Shown: positions 36,280 through 45,457 of the stretch, piece after piece | Position numbering within the stretch: the stretch's first letter is position 1 | Layout: every line of letters begins with the position of its first letter | NCBI RefSeq assembly: GCF_000234805.1 | Contig: NC_016645.1 | Span: 1,650,391 to 1,714,390 of the forward strand | Direction of reading: 5' to 3' | DNA length: 64,000 nucleotides | Origin: Pyrobaculum ferrireducens | GTDB taxonomy: Archaea > Thermoproteota > Thermoprotei > Thermoproteales > Thermoproteaceae | The notes under the pieces: generated by a model | Database searches by the model: none | Told to the model about the DNA's origin: nothing | Seen by the model: the letters and a program-made list of their open reading frames with translations, nothing else | Made by a program: the position numbers and the translations under genes

Positions 36280-37443
36280 TTAATCGAGGATACTTAATAT
36301 GTATCTGGGTAGTTGTCTTGACGACTCCTCAAGGCGTTTAAGCACGACACCACTGGTTTTAAGCCCTATTTCGAAGACTTTTTTAGTGTCCTCAGCAACT
36401 AGGCTTAATACCTTGTCGGCCATATCATCCGCATCACCAACTTTAAACACGAACTTCTCTGCCGGGGTTCCCCTAAGTACTTCAACGGCGCCGCCTGCAT
36501 TGGACACCAACGGCACCGTGCCAGACACAGCAGACTCAACCACGGCGTACGGCAACGGCTCCTCATTTATCGACGGAAACAACAAGCCCCAGGCATACCT
36601 ATGCACCCGCATTAAGTAATCATGAGAAACTCTACCCACAAACTCAACATTAGGAAGCTTAATGACCCTCCTATAGTTACCGAACAACCTAAGCCTAACA
36701 CCGGACCTAATTAACCTGGGCAGTGCTCTAAGCAGTATGTGGAAACCCTTTATGAAGCTATCACCCCCAACATATATAAGTAGTGGATCCTTCGTTAATT
36801 CCTTACCCGTAAAACTCACCTCGGGTGGTGGATTGTAAACAACGGCGGACCTCCCAACGGGCAAGCCGTAACTAAGGGCAAGGTCCAGTTGCTTCCTCGT
36901 TACGAAAATCACCAAATCTGTGCGAAGGAGAGCGAGCCAGTACAGGTACTTAGTACCGTGCAGTATGCCCGTAAACAATGCCCTGGCTAGGCTCCTGTTC
37001 TCAAGAAGCTCCACAAGTATGTCAGAACGTAGGCCCGGACCTAAATTACTCAGCACCACGGATGTGTAGGTTAGGAGTTGGTGATTGTGTATGTGAAAAA
37101 CAACCCTAGCCCTGGGATTCACACGCTTAATAATTAAGGCGAGGGGAAGTAAGGTATGCGATGGTATGTAGACCACGTCGGCCCACTTAATTAAACCCCT
37201 AATATAATCGATTCCAAGTGTAGTTAAGGCCCACTCAACCGGTTTAACCCCACTCCTAAGGGCACTCCACGTCACATACCTACAGCACTTGAGCACGTCA
37301 GTAGTAGGCTTGGGCGTGCTGGAAACAACGATTACGTCAAAAACCCCAGCCAAGTAACGCTTCAGGAATATGTATGTAGCCAACTCGGCGCCACTACCCT
37401 CGGGCCAAAAGAGCTTGGTCAAGACGAGAAGCCTCGGCTTCAT
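36280..37443 (-). CDS. Glycosyltransferase, GT4 family
   Basis: The 387-residue protein starts KPRLLVLTKLFWPEGSGAEL (acceptor domain). It carries VVFHIHNHQLL near residue 115 and the donor domain DPLLIYVGGDSFIKGFHILL near 225. FPSINEEPLPYAVVESAVSGTVPLV (E-x7-E) follows near 300. ATG 37443 is chosen because it overlaps the TGA of the upstream GT2 remnant (ATGA), keeping the old operon structure. It transfers a sugar from a nucleotide donor; specificity unknown. Confidence 0.83.
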   Translation of the reverse strand: MKPRLLVLTKLFWPEGSGAELATYIFLKRYLAGVFDVIVVSSTPKPTTDVLKCCRYVTWSALRSGVKPVEWALTTLGIDYIRGLIKWADVVYIPSHTLLPLALIIKRVNPRARVVFHIHNHQLLTYTSVVLSNLGPGLRSDILVELLENRSLARALFTGILHGTKYLYWLALLRTDLVIFVTRKQLDLALSYGLPVGRSAVVYNPPPEVSFTGKELTKDPLLIYVGGDSFIKGFHILLRALPRLIRSGVRLRLFGNYRRVIKLPNVEFVGRVSHDYLMRVHRYAWGLLFPSINEEPLPYAVVESAVSGTVPLVSNAGGAVEVLRGTPAEKFVFKVGDADDMADKVLSLVAEDTKKVFEIGLKTSGVVLKRLEESSRQLPRYILSILD

Positions 37444-37898
37444 GACCTTAAAAGCCATGGAAGTCTCCTTAATACGTAGCCGAAGCCCCTAGCCATATCC
37501 CACAACGCCATGTACGGCACCAAAAACGGCTTGCCCAGGACGCCCACGTACGTATCGCCAACCCTCCTCAAATCAGTAAACTGAGCAAAACCGCCAATGC
37601 GCGGCTTTAGGAAGATGAAGCGAAACTTGCTATCCTCATAAACCCCAATACCGCCACGGGCAACACCACTATCGAAATCAAATAAGTTAATAAACTTTAT
37701 TTGAATATTTCCTGGGGCTTTATCATTAGCGGTTTTGTGCAAATATTCAAACGTATCGTCTGAAGAACCATTATCAACTATCACTATTTCTATAGATCTA
37801 TATTCTATTTTAAACAAGCTGGCTAATACTTCACCAATTATTTGTTTTATTTTCTATGTAACCATTATTATAGTTATCAGTGGTCTAGACGTATGCAC
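37440..37898 (-). pseudogene. GT2 glycosyltransferase with internal deletion and stop
   Basis: GTG 37898 opens RPLITIIMVT, followed by an in-frame TAG, then KIKQIIGEVLASLFKIEY and EIVIVDNGSSDDTFEYL, the GT-A nucleotide-binding start. The next residues already resemble the C-terminal end (YVGVLGKPFLVPYMALWDMA), so the catalytic middle with DxD and the acceptor site is deleted. Its stop is coupled to the next gene by ATGA. Confidence 0.7.
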
Positions 37899-37947
37899 CT
37901 TTATCGAACTTCACCTTAAAGGTTATGGGTCAGGTGACTTTTCATTT

Positions 37948-39714
37948 TTAACGAATTAAGATAATATAGTAACTACCCCACATACCAATTAAATCATACG
38001 TTTTGTTCATAAGTATTATTTTATAGTTATCTAGAAGATACAAATCAATAAAACGCTGACCTAACCTATCAAATTTAATACCAATTAGCATCGATAATCT
38101 ATTAGGTGTTTTAAGTAAATACGATAATTGGTAATAAGATAATGGTACAGCTAGCCTAGGGTCAGTATATTTAATATAAAATGCAGTTTTATTACTTAAT
38201 AGATAAAAGATATTCTCAGCTATTAGCCAATCTGTACTGCTAGGAAAAGGTATATACTCGCTAGCAAGAAATGTTCCAGTGAGAAAAGTAATTCCAGCAA
38301 TAATTCCTACACTTAATAAGCTAACTATTAACATTTTCTTCTTGTTATTTAAATTTAAGACATTTCTCTTACTAATTTTTGGCCCCTTTCTATTTTGATT
38401 AAATACATAACCTAAAATAATGGGTGACAACAAAAATGCTGTATAAAAATACCGTCTCATCATAGGTGAAAGGAAAACTAATGAATAATACGTTAGAATA
38501 GTTAAAATAATACCATCCATAATGTAATCATAGCTATTTCTATAGTAATTATATCTATTATATGATAAGTCTATTATACATTGGAATAGCGAGAAAATAA
38601 CGGATGCAATAAGTAAAGTCTCAGTATAAAATGCAAAAGATGGTTCCTCACCAAGCCATACAGTACTAGATTTAAAAGTTTCTACGATGTTCTTTCCTTG
38701 AAACAGGATCTTTATAAGGGAGCTTAGAAAATCAGATACTGTAAATATACCTCCTCCATACATAGCATATAAGGCTACTGAATATATCCAATATATAAGG
38801 GCAGTTAAGATAATTATTACCATATTTTGTACAATAAATTCATTCATCTTAATTCCTTTTCTAATCTTGTAGAATATCAGTGAGATTATAGTTGAATATG
38901 TCAATACAAATATAAATACTAGAGGCACTGTAGGATGCGTGACTGCAGATGTTATTGATACTATCAATATAATAGCTGAAGTTTCTAGCCTGTACTTAGA
39001 TAATCCTAGATATAAGATAAGCAAAATCTCTAAGAGAAAAGCATACGAAAGTGTCTGTGGAATGAAATTTATTACAGGTAAGGCAGTTTGCTGATAAAAT
39101 AAAGAGCTTAACACAATGCCCATAGTTAATTTGTCGATTTTCATATGCCGTAAAATGATATAAGTGAAGAGAAATATAAGTAAATTAAGTAAAATAATAT
39201 AATAGTTATCTACTCTATTCATAGGTAAATTTGCTATTTCTTTAAGTAAATAATTTAAAAACGCAATAACTCCAAAAGTTCGATAATATTCACTCTCATA
39301 AATAGAGAATGATATACTATAGTGACCAGTTTGCCCGATGAGCGAAGCAAAACCCCAAAACCTTCCCTCATCATATCCAATTATACTAAAGCCATACTTA
39401 CTTAAAATCCCTAGTGGGGATGATAACAAGATAATGAGCATAGCTGTTAAGAAGAACTTATCTTCAGACATTATAGCAAGGATCATTGCTATGAATGAGA
39501 TCAACATAATACCTAGCGCACTAGTATTGATTAACCTAAAGAATAACATTAAACTTGCTATTAAAATGGCTAGCATATTAATATATCTCTGGTAATAGGA
39601 TAAATGAAACTCTAAAGTTGAGTCTAATTCACGATCTTTAAATTTGTAAAGTAAACCTAATGCCAATATGTTTATAAATATCATAAGAATAATTTTATCA
39701 ATATCCATTATCAA
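37948..39714 (-). CDS. Polytopic membrane protein of unknown function
   Basis: The 588-residue protein has about 13 hydrophobic helices (for example YINMLAILIASLMLFFRLI, FILLLNLLIFLFTYIILRHM-like segments) and a C-terminal soluble domain beginning near residue 460 (SEYIPFPSSTDWLIAENIFY). This layout is shared by archaeal membrane glycosyltransferases and glycan polymerases, but no catalytic motif is certain. The DNA is among the most AT-rich in the window. Sitting between glycosyltransferases, it may act in glycan polymerisation or ligation; that is inference. Confidence 0.6.
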   Translation of the reverse strand: MIMDIDKIILMIFINILALGLLYKFKDRELDSTLEFHLSYYQRYINMLAILIASLMLFFRLINTSALGIMLISFIAMILAIMSEDKFFLTAMLIILLSSPLGILSKYGFSIIGYDEGRFWGFASLIGQTGHYSISFSIYESEYYRTFGVIAFLNYLLKEIANLPMNRVDNYYIILLNLLIFLFTYIILRHMKIDKLTMGIVLSSLFYQQTALPVINFIPQTLSYAFLLEILLILYLGLSKYRLETSAIILIVSITSAVTHPTVPLVFIFVLTYSTIISLIFYKIRKGIKMNEFIVQNMVIIILTALIYWIYSVALYAMYGGGIFTVSDFLSSLIKILFQGKNIVETFKSSTVWLGEEPSFAFYTETLLIASVIFSLFQCIIDLSYNRYNYYRNSYDYIMDGIILTILTYYSLVFLSPMMRRYFYTAFLLSPIILGYVFNQNRKGPKISKRNVLNLNNKKKMLIVSLLSVGIIAGITFLTGTFLASEYIPFPSSTDWLIAENIFYLLSNKTAFYIKYTDPRLAVPLSYYQLSYLLKTPNRLSMLIGIKFDRLGQRFIDLYLLDNYKIILMNKTYDLIGMWGSYYIILIR

Positions 39715-39789
39715 TAGCCTTATGCATTAACTTACTAAACTTCATGACTTCATCACTTAGTAATCTTTTAAGCGCTGCGGCGCTTACGA

Positions 39790-40736
39790 TCATTTCACGA
39801 AATCACCCATCATGCTATTGACAGTTTTCTCAATAGCTTGTGCGCTATTTAGTTTTGGTTTGAAGCCTAGGGCTTTTAACTGATCTATCTTGAGGGCTAT
39901 TTTCTTCACGTCGCCCAGCCAGCCTACCCCATGTGCGACTGGTTTATGGATTATTTTTACGTCCTTGAGCCCCATGATTTCGATGACTATTTTGGCTACT
40001 TCGTCTACAGTTATCCAATCCTCAGACGCGACGTTGAAGATACTGAATGCGTCATCGGTCTTCTTCCAAGCTAGTATTGTGGCCTCCACCGCATCGTCGA
40101 TGTATATGTAGCTCCTAACCTGGGTACCATCGCCAAGCACCTCAAGCTCCCTTGGGTTAGCCCTGAGTTTGTTCATGAAGTCCCAAACAACGCCGTGCCT
40201 AAGCCTCGGCCTAACAACATTGGCGTACCTAAGCGCCACAGCCTTGATCCCGTAGAGTCTCGTGTAGGCGTGTATTAGGTTTTCGCAAGCCGCCTTACTA
40301 GCCCCATACACGGAGACGGGCCTAATCAGTGCACCTTCACTAACTGGTATTTCAACTGGCTCACCATAGACCGAGCTTGAGGACGCGAAGACCAACTCCT
40401 TAACACCTCTCCTCCTCATTGCCTCAAGTAGGTTGAATATGGCTACCACATTCTCGTTGAAGTGAGTCTCCGGGTTTGTGGTGCTTACCCTAACCTCCGG
40501 GTTCACTGCGAAGTGAAAGACAGAGTCCACCCCATCCACGGCCCTGAGCGCATCCTCCGGCCTCTTTAAGTCCCCAATGATAACCTCTACCGAATCGCCG
40601 AGGTGCCTTAGGTTCTCCAGCCTGCCGCTACTTAGGTTGTCGATCACCCTAACCTAGAGATCCTCATTAACCAACCTACCACCACATGACTACTAATACA
40701 CCTAGCCCCACCAGTAACTAAGACTGCCTCGCCCAA
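39790..40736 (-). pseudogene. UDP-sugar 4-epimerase/dehydratase with broken N-terminus
   Basis: The open part (285 codons from 40647) has the extended-SDR features: SSSSVYGEPVEIP, catalytic YGASKAA (Y-x3-K), RYANVVRPR and SYIYIDDAVEA. Upstream, in another frame, AVLVTGGARCISSHVV corresponds to the NAD-binding start, which should read GGAGFIGSHL; two of its three glycines are lost. A frameshift near 40650 separates the parts. Without a Rossmann glycine loop the protein should not bind NAD, so I call it a pseudogene despite the long open frame. Confidence 0.65.
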
Positions 40737-40740
40737 ACTA

Positions 40741-41139
40741 TTACCCACCTGAGTAGATGCTTAATAGTTTATTCACTATCTCGTCCCAGGAAGCACAGAC
40801 TTCCTACCCTCAGCCCCCAATCTCCTGCCCAATTCCTTATCCTGTGCCAGTGTTGCTATTGTCTCCGCAAGTGCCGCCGGATACCTGGATGGTACCAGGA
40901 GTCCATTGACCATCTGTTTAACCCTCTACGGCATCTTGCCGATTGCCGAGGTTGTGACCGGCTTTCCCCTAGCCTAAGCCTCAGTCATGTAGAGGGAGAA
41001 GACCTCAGCGTAGTCGCTGATGCTGGGGAGAGTAAGGCCTATTGACGCATCGATTGTGCCGATCTTGGCTTCCTCCTCGACGCATCATGTGAACACAACT
41101 CCGTGTATCACTGATAAGAGAGACTACGAAGGAGAATAC
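40741..41139 (-). pseudogene. GT4 glycosyltransferase, C-terminal relic
   Basis: The segment aligns by eye with the C-terminus of the GT4 gene at 42385: IGTIDASIGLTLPSISDYAEVFSL versus IGAIDASVALTLPSVSNYVEVFSL. Two internal TAG codons (TEA-stop-ARGKPV, MP-stop-RVKQ) and a frameshift before WDEIVNKLLSIYS mark it as dead. It is a partial tandem duplicate. Confidence 0.7.
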
Positions 41140-42207
41140 TTAGCCTTCCTTAATTAGTTTTCCAATGATTTCAATATATCTCTTTGCTATGGTTAATGTA
41201 GTCAAACTGCTTAATGAATTCAATGCCATTTGTTGATAATTTGATCCATAGCTCTTCGTCGACCAGCAATTTTTCAAGTGCCGCGGCGTAGTCCTGAGGG
41301 TTTAGACTCCTTACCCTCACTCCATTGTATCCATCTACAATGACCTCCTCAGGTACCGCATGTGAAGCCACTACAGGCATACCACAAGCCATGGCTTCCA
41401 TGGCCGTGAATGGAAATACCTCATTACTTGATGGTAATATTAATGCCTTAGCGCCACATAAAATCCTTACCTTTTCCCCCTCTTCAGCATTAAAGTACAA
41501 TTGAGTGAAGTTGTTACCCTTAGCTAGTTCTTCTACTTGCTTTGAATACGGTCCTATTATGGCTAAGTTAACGTCATACCCCTTCCTTTTAAGTAAATTG
41601 ATAGTTTCTATGCTAATTTCTGGTTTCTTCACGGGTCTGGTGCCTATGTGTACTATGGTATTGCTCCGTTGCCGGTATCCTAACGGATTATAGAGGCTTA
41701 GCTTCATTGGTAATGGTATTATGGTTTCACAGTTAACTATACCAGCATACTCTTGTCTACTTTTGTTAGAAACGCAGATTACCATGTCGTAGGTTGCATA
41801 GAGTGCCTTGATTATCAAGCGTTGAATTTTTGAAATAGAGATAGGCCCATGAGCAACCGCAATCTTTGGTCTAAAGCTTAATGGAATAACCCCATTAACT
41901 ATAGCGACGTCTATCCCCTCTTTCTTGAAAAGCTTAGCTCCTTTAGTTAACCAGTCAAATGCTATTTTACTCCAAGGATCCCCATGTGTTGGCTTATCCA
42001 TTAATGTCAATACCTCCAGCTCTTCATCTAATGAATGCATGTTCTTAAACCACCTATTAACTCACTCCTATTAACGCCATAGAAGCCCCAGCTAATCACC
42101 ACAACGTCATGGCCAAGCTTCTTGAACGCCTCCCCAAGCCAGGCTATAAACCTGTTGACACCGTCGATGTGCGTTATGTATTCGCGGCGTATTAATGCAA
42201 TTTTCAT
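41140..42207 (-). pseudogene. GT4 glycosyltransferase with two frameshifts
   Basis: ATG 42207 opens KIALIRREYITHIDGVNRFI (acceptor domain). Near 42035 the frame shifts and continues HSLDEELEVLTLMDKPTHGD. The donor domain follows: IVHIGTRPVKKPEISIETI, then VFPFTAMEAMACGMPVVA (E-x7-E). A second shift at the very end would restore KRYIEIIGKLIKEG. All motifs are otherwise sound, so inactivation is recent or the breaks are sequencing errors. It is ATGA-coupled to the short frame upstream. Confidence 0.65.
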
Positions 42208-42392
42208 ACCAGCCACTTTGTAGGCTTAGCTACAACAGCTAGTATCTCGGCTAGATCTGGGGATACGGTTGATGCTACTTCGTCAATTAACGTGAAGTAA
42301 GATAAAATTGATCCATCACAAGTATCAAGTTTAATGATGTTATCTGTCCTCTCTCCATATGTGTTTAACAGATCCGCAGTGACTTTAACCAT
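42204..42392 (-). CDS. Short unidentified protein
   Basis: The 62-residue frame starts at ATG 42392, overlapping the end of the upstream GT4 gene, and ends with an ATGA overlap into the next glycosyltransferase. It reads MVKVTADLLNTYGER, TLIDEVASTVSPDLAEILAV. I recognise no family; it could be the stump of a larger deleted gene kept by its position in the operon, or a small genuine protein. Confidence 0.4.
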   Translation of the reverse strand: MVKVTADLLNTYGERTDNIIKLDTCDGSILSYFTLIDEVASTVSPDLAEILAVVAKPTKWLV

Positions 42393-43533
42393 TGAATGGA
42401 CTAGATGCTTTGCTATATATTTTCAATAACATATCCACCACTTTACTCCATGTAACCACACTGCTCTTTCCAGCCTCACCAAGTTTCTCTCCTAACCCCC
42501 TATCTTGAATCAGTATTGTTATTGCTTCTGCTAGGGCTTTAGGGTTCCTAGGCTGTACCAGCAGTCCGTTGACCATGTGTTTAACCCTGTATGGTATTTC
42601 GCCTACCGCTGATGCTATTACTGGTTTTTCCCTTGCCCATGCCTCTGTTATGGCTAATGAGAAAACCTCAACATAGTTACTTACGCTGGGTAGGGTTAGG
42701 GCAACGGATGCGTCAATGGCCCCAATCTTAGTGTCTTCATCGACGAAGCCCGTGAATAAGACTTTATCGCTGATGCCGAGCTTGCTGGCTAGTTCCCTAT
42801 ATGGCCTTTGGTCTCCTGGCCCTACTATAACGGCTTTCAGACTGGGCTCCTCCTTGGCGGCTATTGCCAAGGCTCTTATGAGCACATCAATGCCTTTCAG
42901 TCTATGGAGCCTCCCCACGTAGACTATGAACGGATCCCGTACGCCGTATTTACGCCTAAACTCCTCGGCCATGTTCGGCTTCCTGAGGGGCTCCTCATCA
43001 ATGCCGTCAGGGACGTACTCTGCCTCTATGCCGTATCTATTTCTTAATATTTCCATGTCTCTGAAGCTTTTAACGAGCCTAACGTCGCTGATCTCAATTG
43101 CCTTCTTGACGCTCCACCTGCCGTAGCGTGGTGCCAGTAGCCTAATTAACCTGCTTGGGTGGTCGTTGAACGCGTCGACAGCCATGAAATGTACCACGGT
43201 CCTGGCGCCAACTTTCCTAGCCTCCTCAACCATCTTGACTGTAAATAGGCTGTTTTGGCTATGTCCATGGACAACATCTGCATTCTTCAAAACGCCCCTA
43301 GGCGCCTCCAGCGGGTAGGTTAAGTCTGGGTAGCCTAGCCTGATTGACTTAACCCTATGGATGTGGACGCCGTTTATAACCTCCTCCCTAGGCCTATCAC
43401 CGGCGCCATAGGTGCTTGTCACTACGTGGACCTCGTGGCCAAGCCTAGCCATGCCCTCAGCCAGCGCCTTAACAACATTCTCAATACCGCCAACCACGGG
43501 CCAATAGTGGTGATGTACGTGGATTATCTTCAT
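42385..43533 (-). CDS. Glycosyltransferase, GT4 family
   Basis: The 382-residue protein is a textbook GT4 enzyme: HVHHHYWPVVGGIENVVKAL (glycine-rich acceptor loop), DVVHGHSQNSL, DPFIVYVGRLHRLKGIDVLI near residue 205 and VEVFSLAITEAWAREKPVIAS (E-x7-E) near 295. ATG 43533 is chosen because it overlaps the TGA of the upstream gene (ATGA); the frame is open further but is not coding there. A dead C-terminal copy lies at 40741-41139. Confidence 0.88.
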   Translation of the reverse strand: MKIIHVHHHYWPVVGGIENVVKALAEGMARLGHEVHVVTSTYGAGDRPREEVINGVHIHRVKSIRLGYPDLTYPLEAPRGVLKNADVVHGHSQNSLFTVKMVEEARKVGARTVVHFMAVDAFNDHPSRLIRLLAPRYGRWSVKKAIEISDVRLVKSFRDMEILRNRYGIEAEYVPDGIDEEPLRKPNMAEEFRRKYGVRDPFIVYVGRLHRLKGIDVLIRALAIAAKEEPSLKAVIVGPGDQRPYRELASKLGISDKVLFTGFVDEDTKIGAIDASVALTLPSVSNYVEVFSLAITEAWAREKPVIASAVGEIPYRVKHMVNGLLVQPRNPKALAEAITILIQDRGLGEKLGEAGKSSVVTWSKVVDMLLKIYSKASSPFNG

Positions 43534-44651
43534 GGTGATAGTTCGCTGTAGAGTTTCTCGTATTTGGGCAGTATTTTGTTCCATACGTGTTTTTGCGCCC
43601 ATTCCCTGGCTTGAACGCCGAGCTTCTTCCTTAGTTCCTTGTCGGTTAGTAATGTGGTTATGGCTTCTCCGTATTTCTCTGGCTTGGGCTCCGCCCATAG
43701 GCTCGCCAGATTTGGTGGTGCGGCATCTGCCTGCCCTCCATTTCCCGTTATTATTGATGGTGTCCCGTGGATCCCGGCCTCAAGTAGCGTTATTCCGAAC
43801 GGTTCATATAGTGATGGCAGTGCGTAGACCGTGCTTTCGAGATATAGCCTGTGCTTCAGTTCCTCGCTTACCTCGCCCAGATACTGCGCGCTTATGCCGT
43901 GTCTCTCTGCGTAGTTTAGCACGTAGTGGATTAAGCCTTCGTCCGGCCCTGCGAGGATTAGCTTGGCGTCTCTCACTTCCTTGGCTACGTGTTTCATCGC
44001 CTTGAGGAGTAGGGTTATGTTCTTTGATTTGCTTATCCTGCCTAGGTAGAGGACTTGGTTCTCGGCTTTAGCGTCGCTGTTAACGTTGCATCTGTCCTCC
44101 TCGACGCCGTTTGGTACGACCTCTATCTTGCCTTCATCAAGGCCTAGTCTCTTGGCGATGTTTGCTTCGTGCCTTGTCAGTGCTATGTATTTGTCGTAGG
44201 TCTTCAGGTAATTTCTGCCGAATATGTCCGCCAGCCTGTGGTATGTCCAGGTGATCATGCCTAGTTGGTTGAGTTTGTGGAATGGTGCGTGGCCGTGTAG
44301 TAAGGCTTTGAATCCCATGCCTCTCCTTAGCTTGGCTACTTGGAGTACATGTGGGTGTCTCCAGGCGTGTACGTGGACTATGTCGGGCTTCAGTGCCTTT
44401 ATGACCTGGGGTAGTTCTGGGCTGTATGAGCCGTGGCTCCAAGTTACGGTCGGCTTAAGCCTAATGACCTTGACGCCATTAATCACCTCCTCCCTAGGCA
44501 GTGAGCCGATGCCGCTTGTCCTAAGCCTATTGTAGGTCACCACGTAAACCTCATGGCTCCTGGTAGCCATGTGTTCGGCTATGTGCTTAACCACGTCCTC
44601 GACGCCGCCAATAACGGGGTGGTAGAAAGGCGCTACGTGAATTATCCTCAT
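43530..44651 (-). CDS. Glycosyltransferase, GT4 family
   Basis: The 373-residue protein parallels its neighbour at 42385: HVAPFYHPVIGGVEDVVKHI, DIVHVHAWRHPHVLQ, NQVLYLGRISKSKNITLLLK near residue 200 and LPSLYEPFGITLLEAGIHGTP (E-x7-E) near 280. The two are probably an old tandem duplication with different specificities. Both ends overlap neighbours by ATGA, so it belongs to one operon running from the FkbM gene down. Confidence 0.88.
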   Translation of the reverse strand: MRIIHVAPFYHPVIGGVEDVVKHIAEHMATRSHEVYVVTYNRLRTSGIGSLPREEVINGVKVIRLKPTVTWSHGSYSPELPQVIKALKPDIVHVHAWRHPHVLQVAKLRRGMGFKALLHGHAPFHKLNQLGMITWTYHRLADIFGRNYLKTYDKYIALTRHEANIAKRLGLDEGKIEVVPNGVEEDRCNVNSDAKAENQVLYLGRISKSKNITLLLKAMKHVAKEVRDAKLILAGPDEGLIHYVLNYAERHGISAQYLGEVSEELKHRLYLESTVYALPSLYEPFGITLLEAGIHGTPSIITGNGGQADAAPPNLASLWAEPKPEKYGEAITTLLTDKELRKKLGVQAREWAQKHVWNKILPKYEKLYSELSP

Positions 44652-45457
44652 GCTCGCATGCCCTTGACTATTGTTACAGTTGGTTTAGCTATTTGTGATA
44701 CGACGAATCTATAGGTGGCAATTAGAGAGCCGTAACTCCTTGGTTTTATCCTTAGCCATGTTGCTGACAATTCCTTTCCTATTTTATGATGTTGAATGTA
44801 AGTCTTAAATCCCTGGTTTCTTAAGATCTCTATTATAGTATTGAGATCTCCATGTACTTCAACAGCTATCTTATGTACATCTTTAATATTGGAATTTTTT
44901 AATACGCGGTATTCGGCTCCTTCAATATCCATTTTAATGATTGTTTTACCTCTGGCAAGTTTAATTATGTTATCAAGTGTTATTGCTTTAACCTTTATTC
45001 CGTTGCCGTGAAGCCCGGAACTTACGTGGCTTCCTTCACTCCACCAGGAAAGTTTTAGGTTTATGGTTTCCTCCGAATCCCATACTGCTCTATTCAATAT
45101 TTTAACGCTGAGCTCTTTTTTACTAATTAACCAACTTAGTGCTTTAATGTTATCTATGCAGAGCTTTATGGCTAATGGATTAGGTTCTACAGCAATTATT
45201 GTAGAGCCTGGAGAAGATTTTATAATAGAGTATATCGTAAACGAGCAGTGGTGAGCTCCAAGATCAATTATTGTATTAGCCTCTTTAATCTCGGTACTTG
45301 TGAAGTATACATTGTCGAAAATATTTTCCTCTATGGAGCCGAAGCCGTCTGTGAATACGTGAAGAGATAGAGGTCCGATTTTCAACGTAGTGAAGGGATG
45401 AAGAATATTCAGTAAACGGATAAATCCTCTCCTTAAGAGATCAAACTGGGTTAACAT
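44648..45457 (-). CDS. FkbM-family methyltransferase
   Basis: The 269-residue protein shows ANTIIDLGAHHCSFTIY (SAM motif I) near residue 60, IAVEPNPLAIKL near 87, and IIKMDIEGAEYRVLKN near 172. The first 40 residues are extra and hydrophobic, perhaps for membrane contact. It overlaps the GT2 gene upstream by 17 bases and the GT4 gene downstream by ATGA. It probably O-methylates a sugar of the glycan made by this operon. The DNA is more AT-rich than the GT2 gene. Confidence 0.82.
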   Translation of the reverse strand: MLTQFDLLRRGFIRLLNILHPFTTLKIGPLSLHVFTDGFGSIEENIFDNVYFTSTEIKEANTIIDLGAHHCSFTIYSIIKSSPGSTIIAVEPNPLAIKLCIDNIKALSWLISKKELSVKILNRAVWDSEETINLKLSWWSEGSHVSSGLHGNGIKVKAITLDNIIKLARGKTIIKMDIEGAEYRVLKNSNIKDVHKIAVEVHGDLNTIIEILRNQGFKTYIQHHKIGKELSATWLRIKPRSYGSLIATYRFVVSQIAKPTVTIVKGMRA

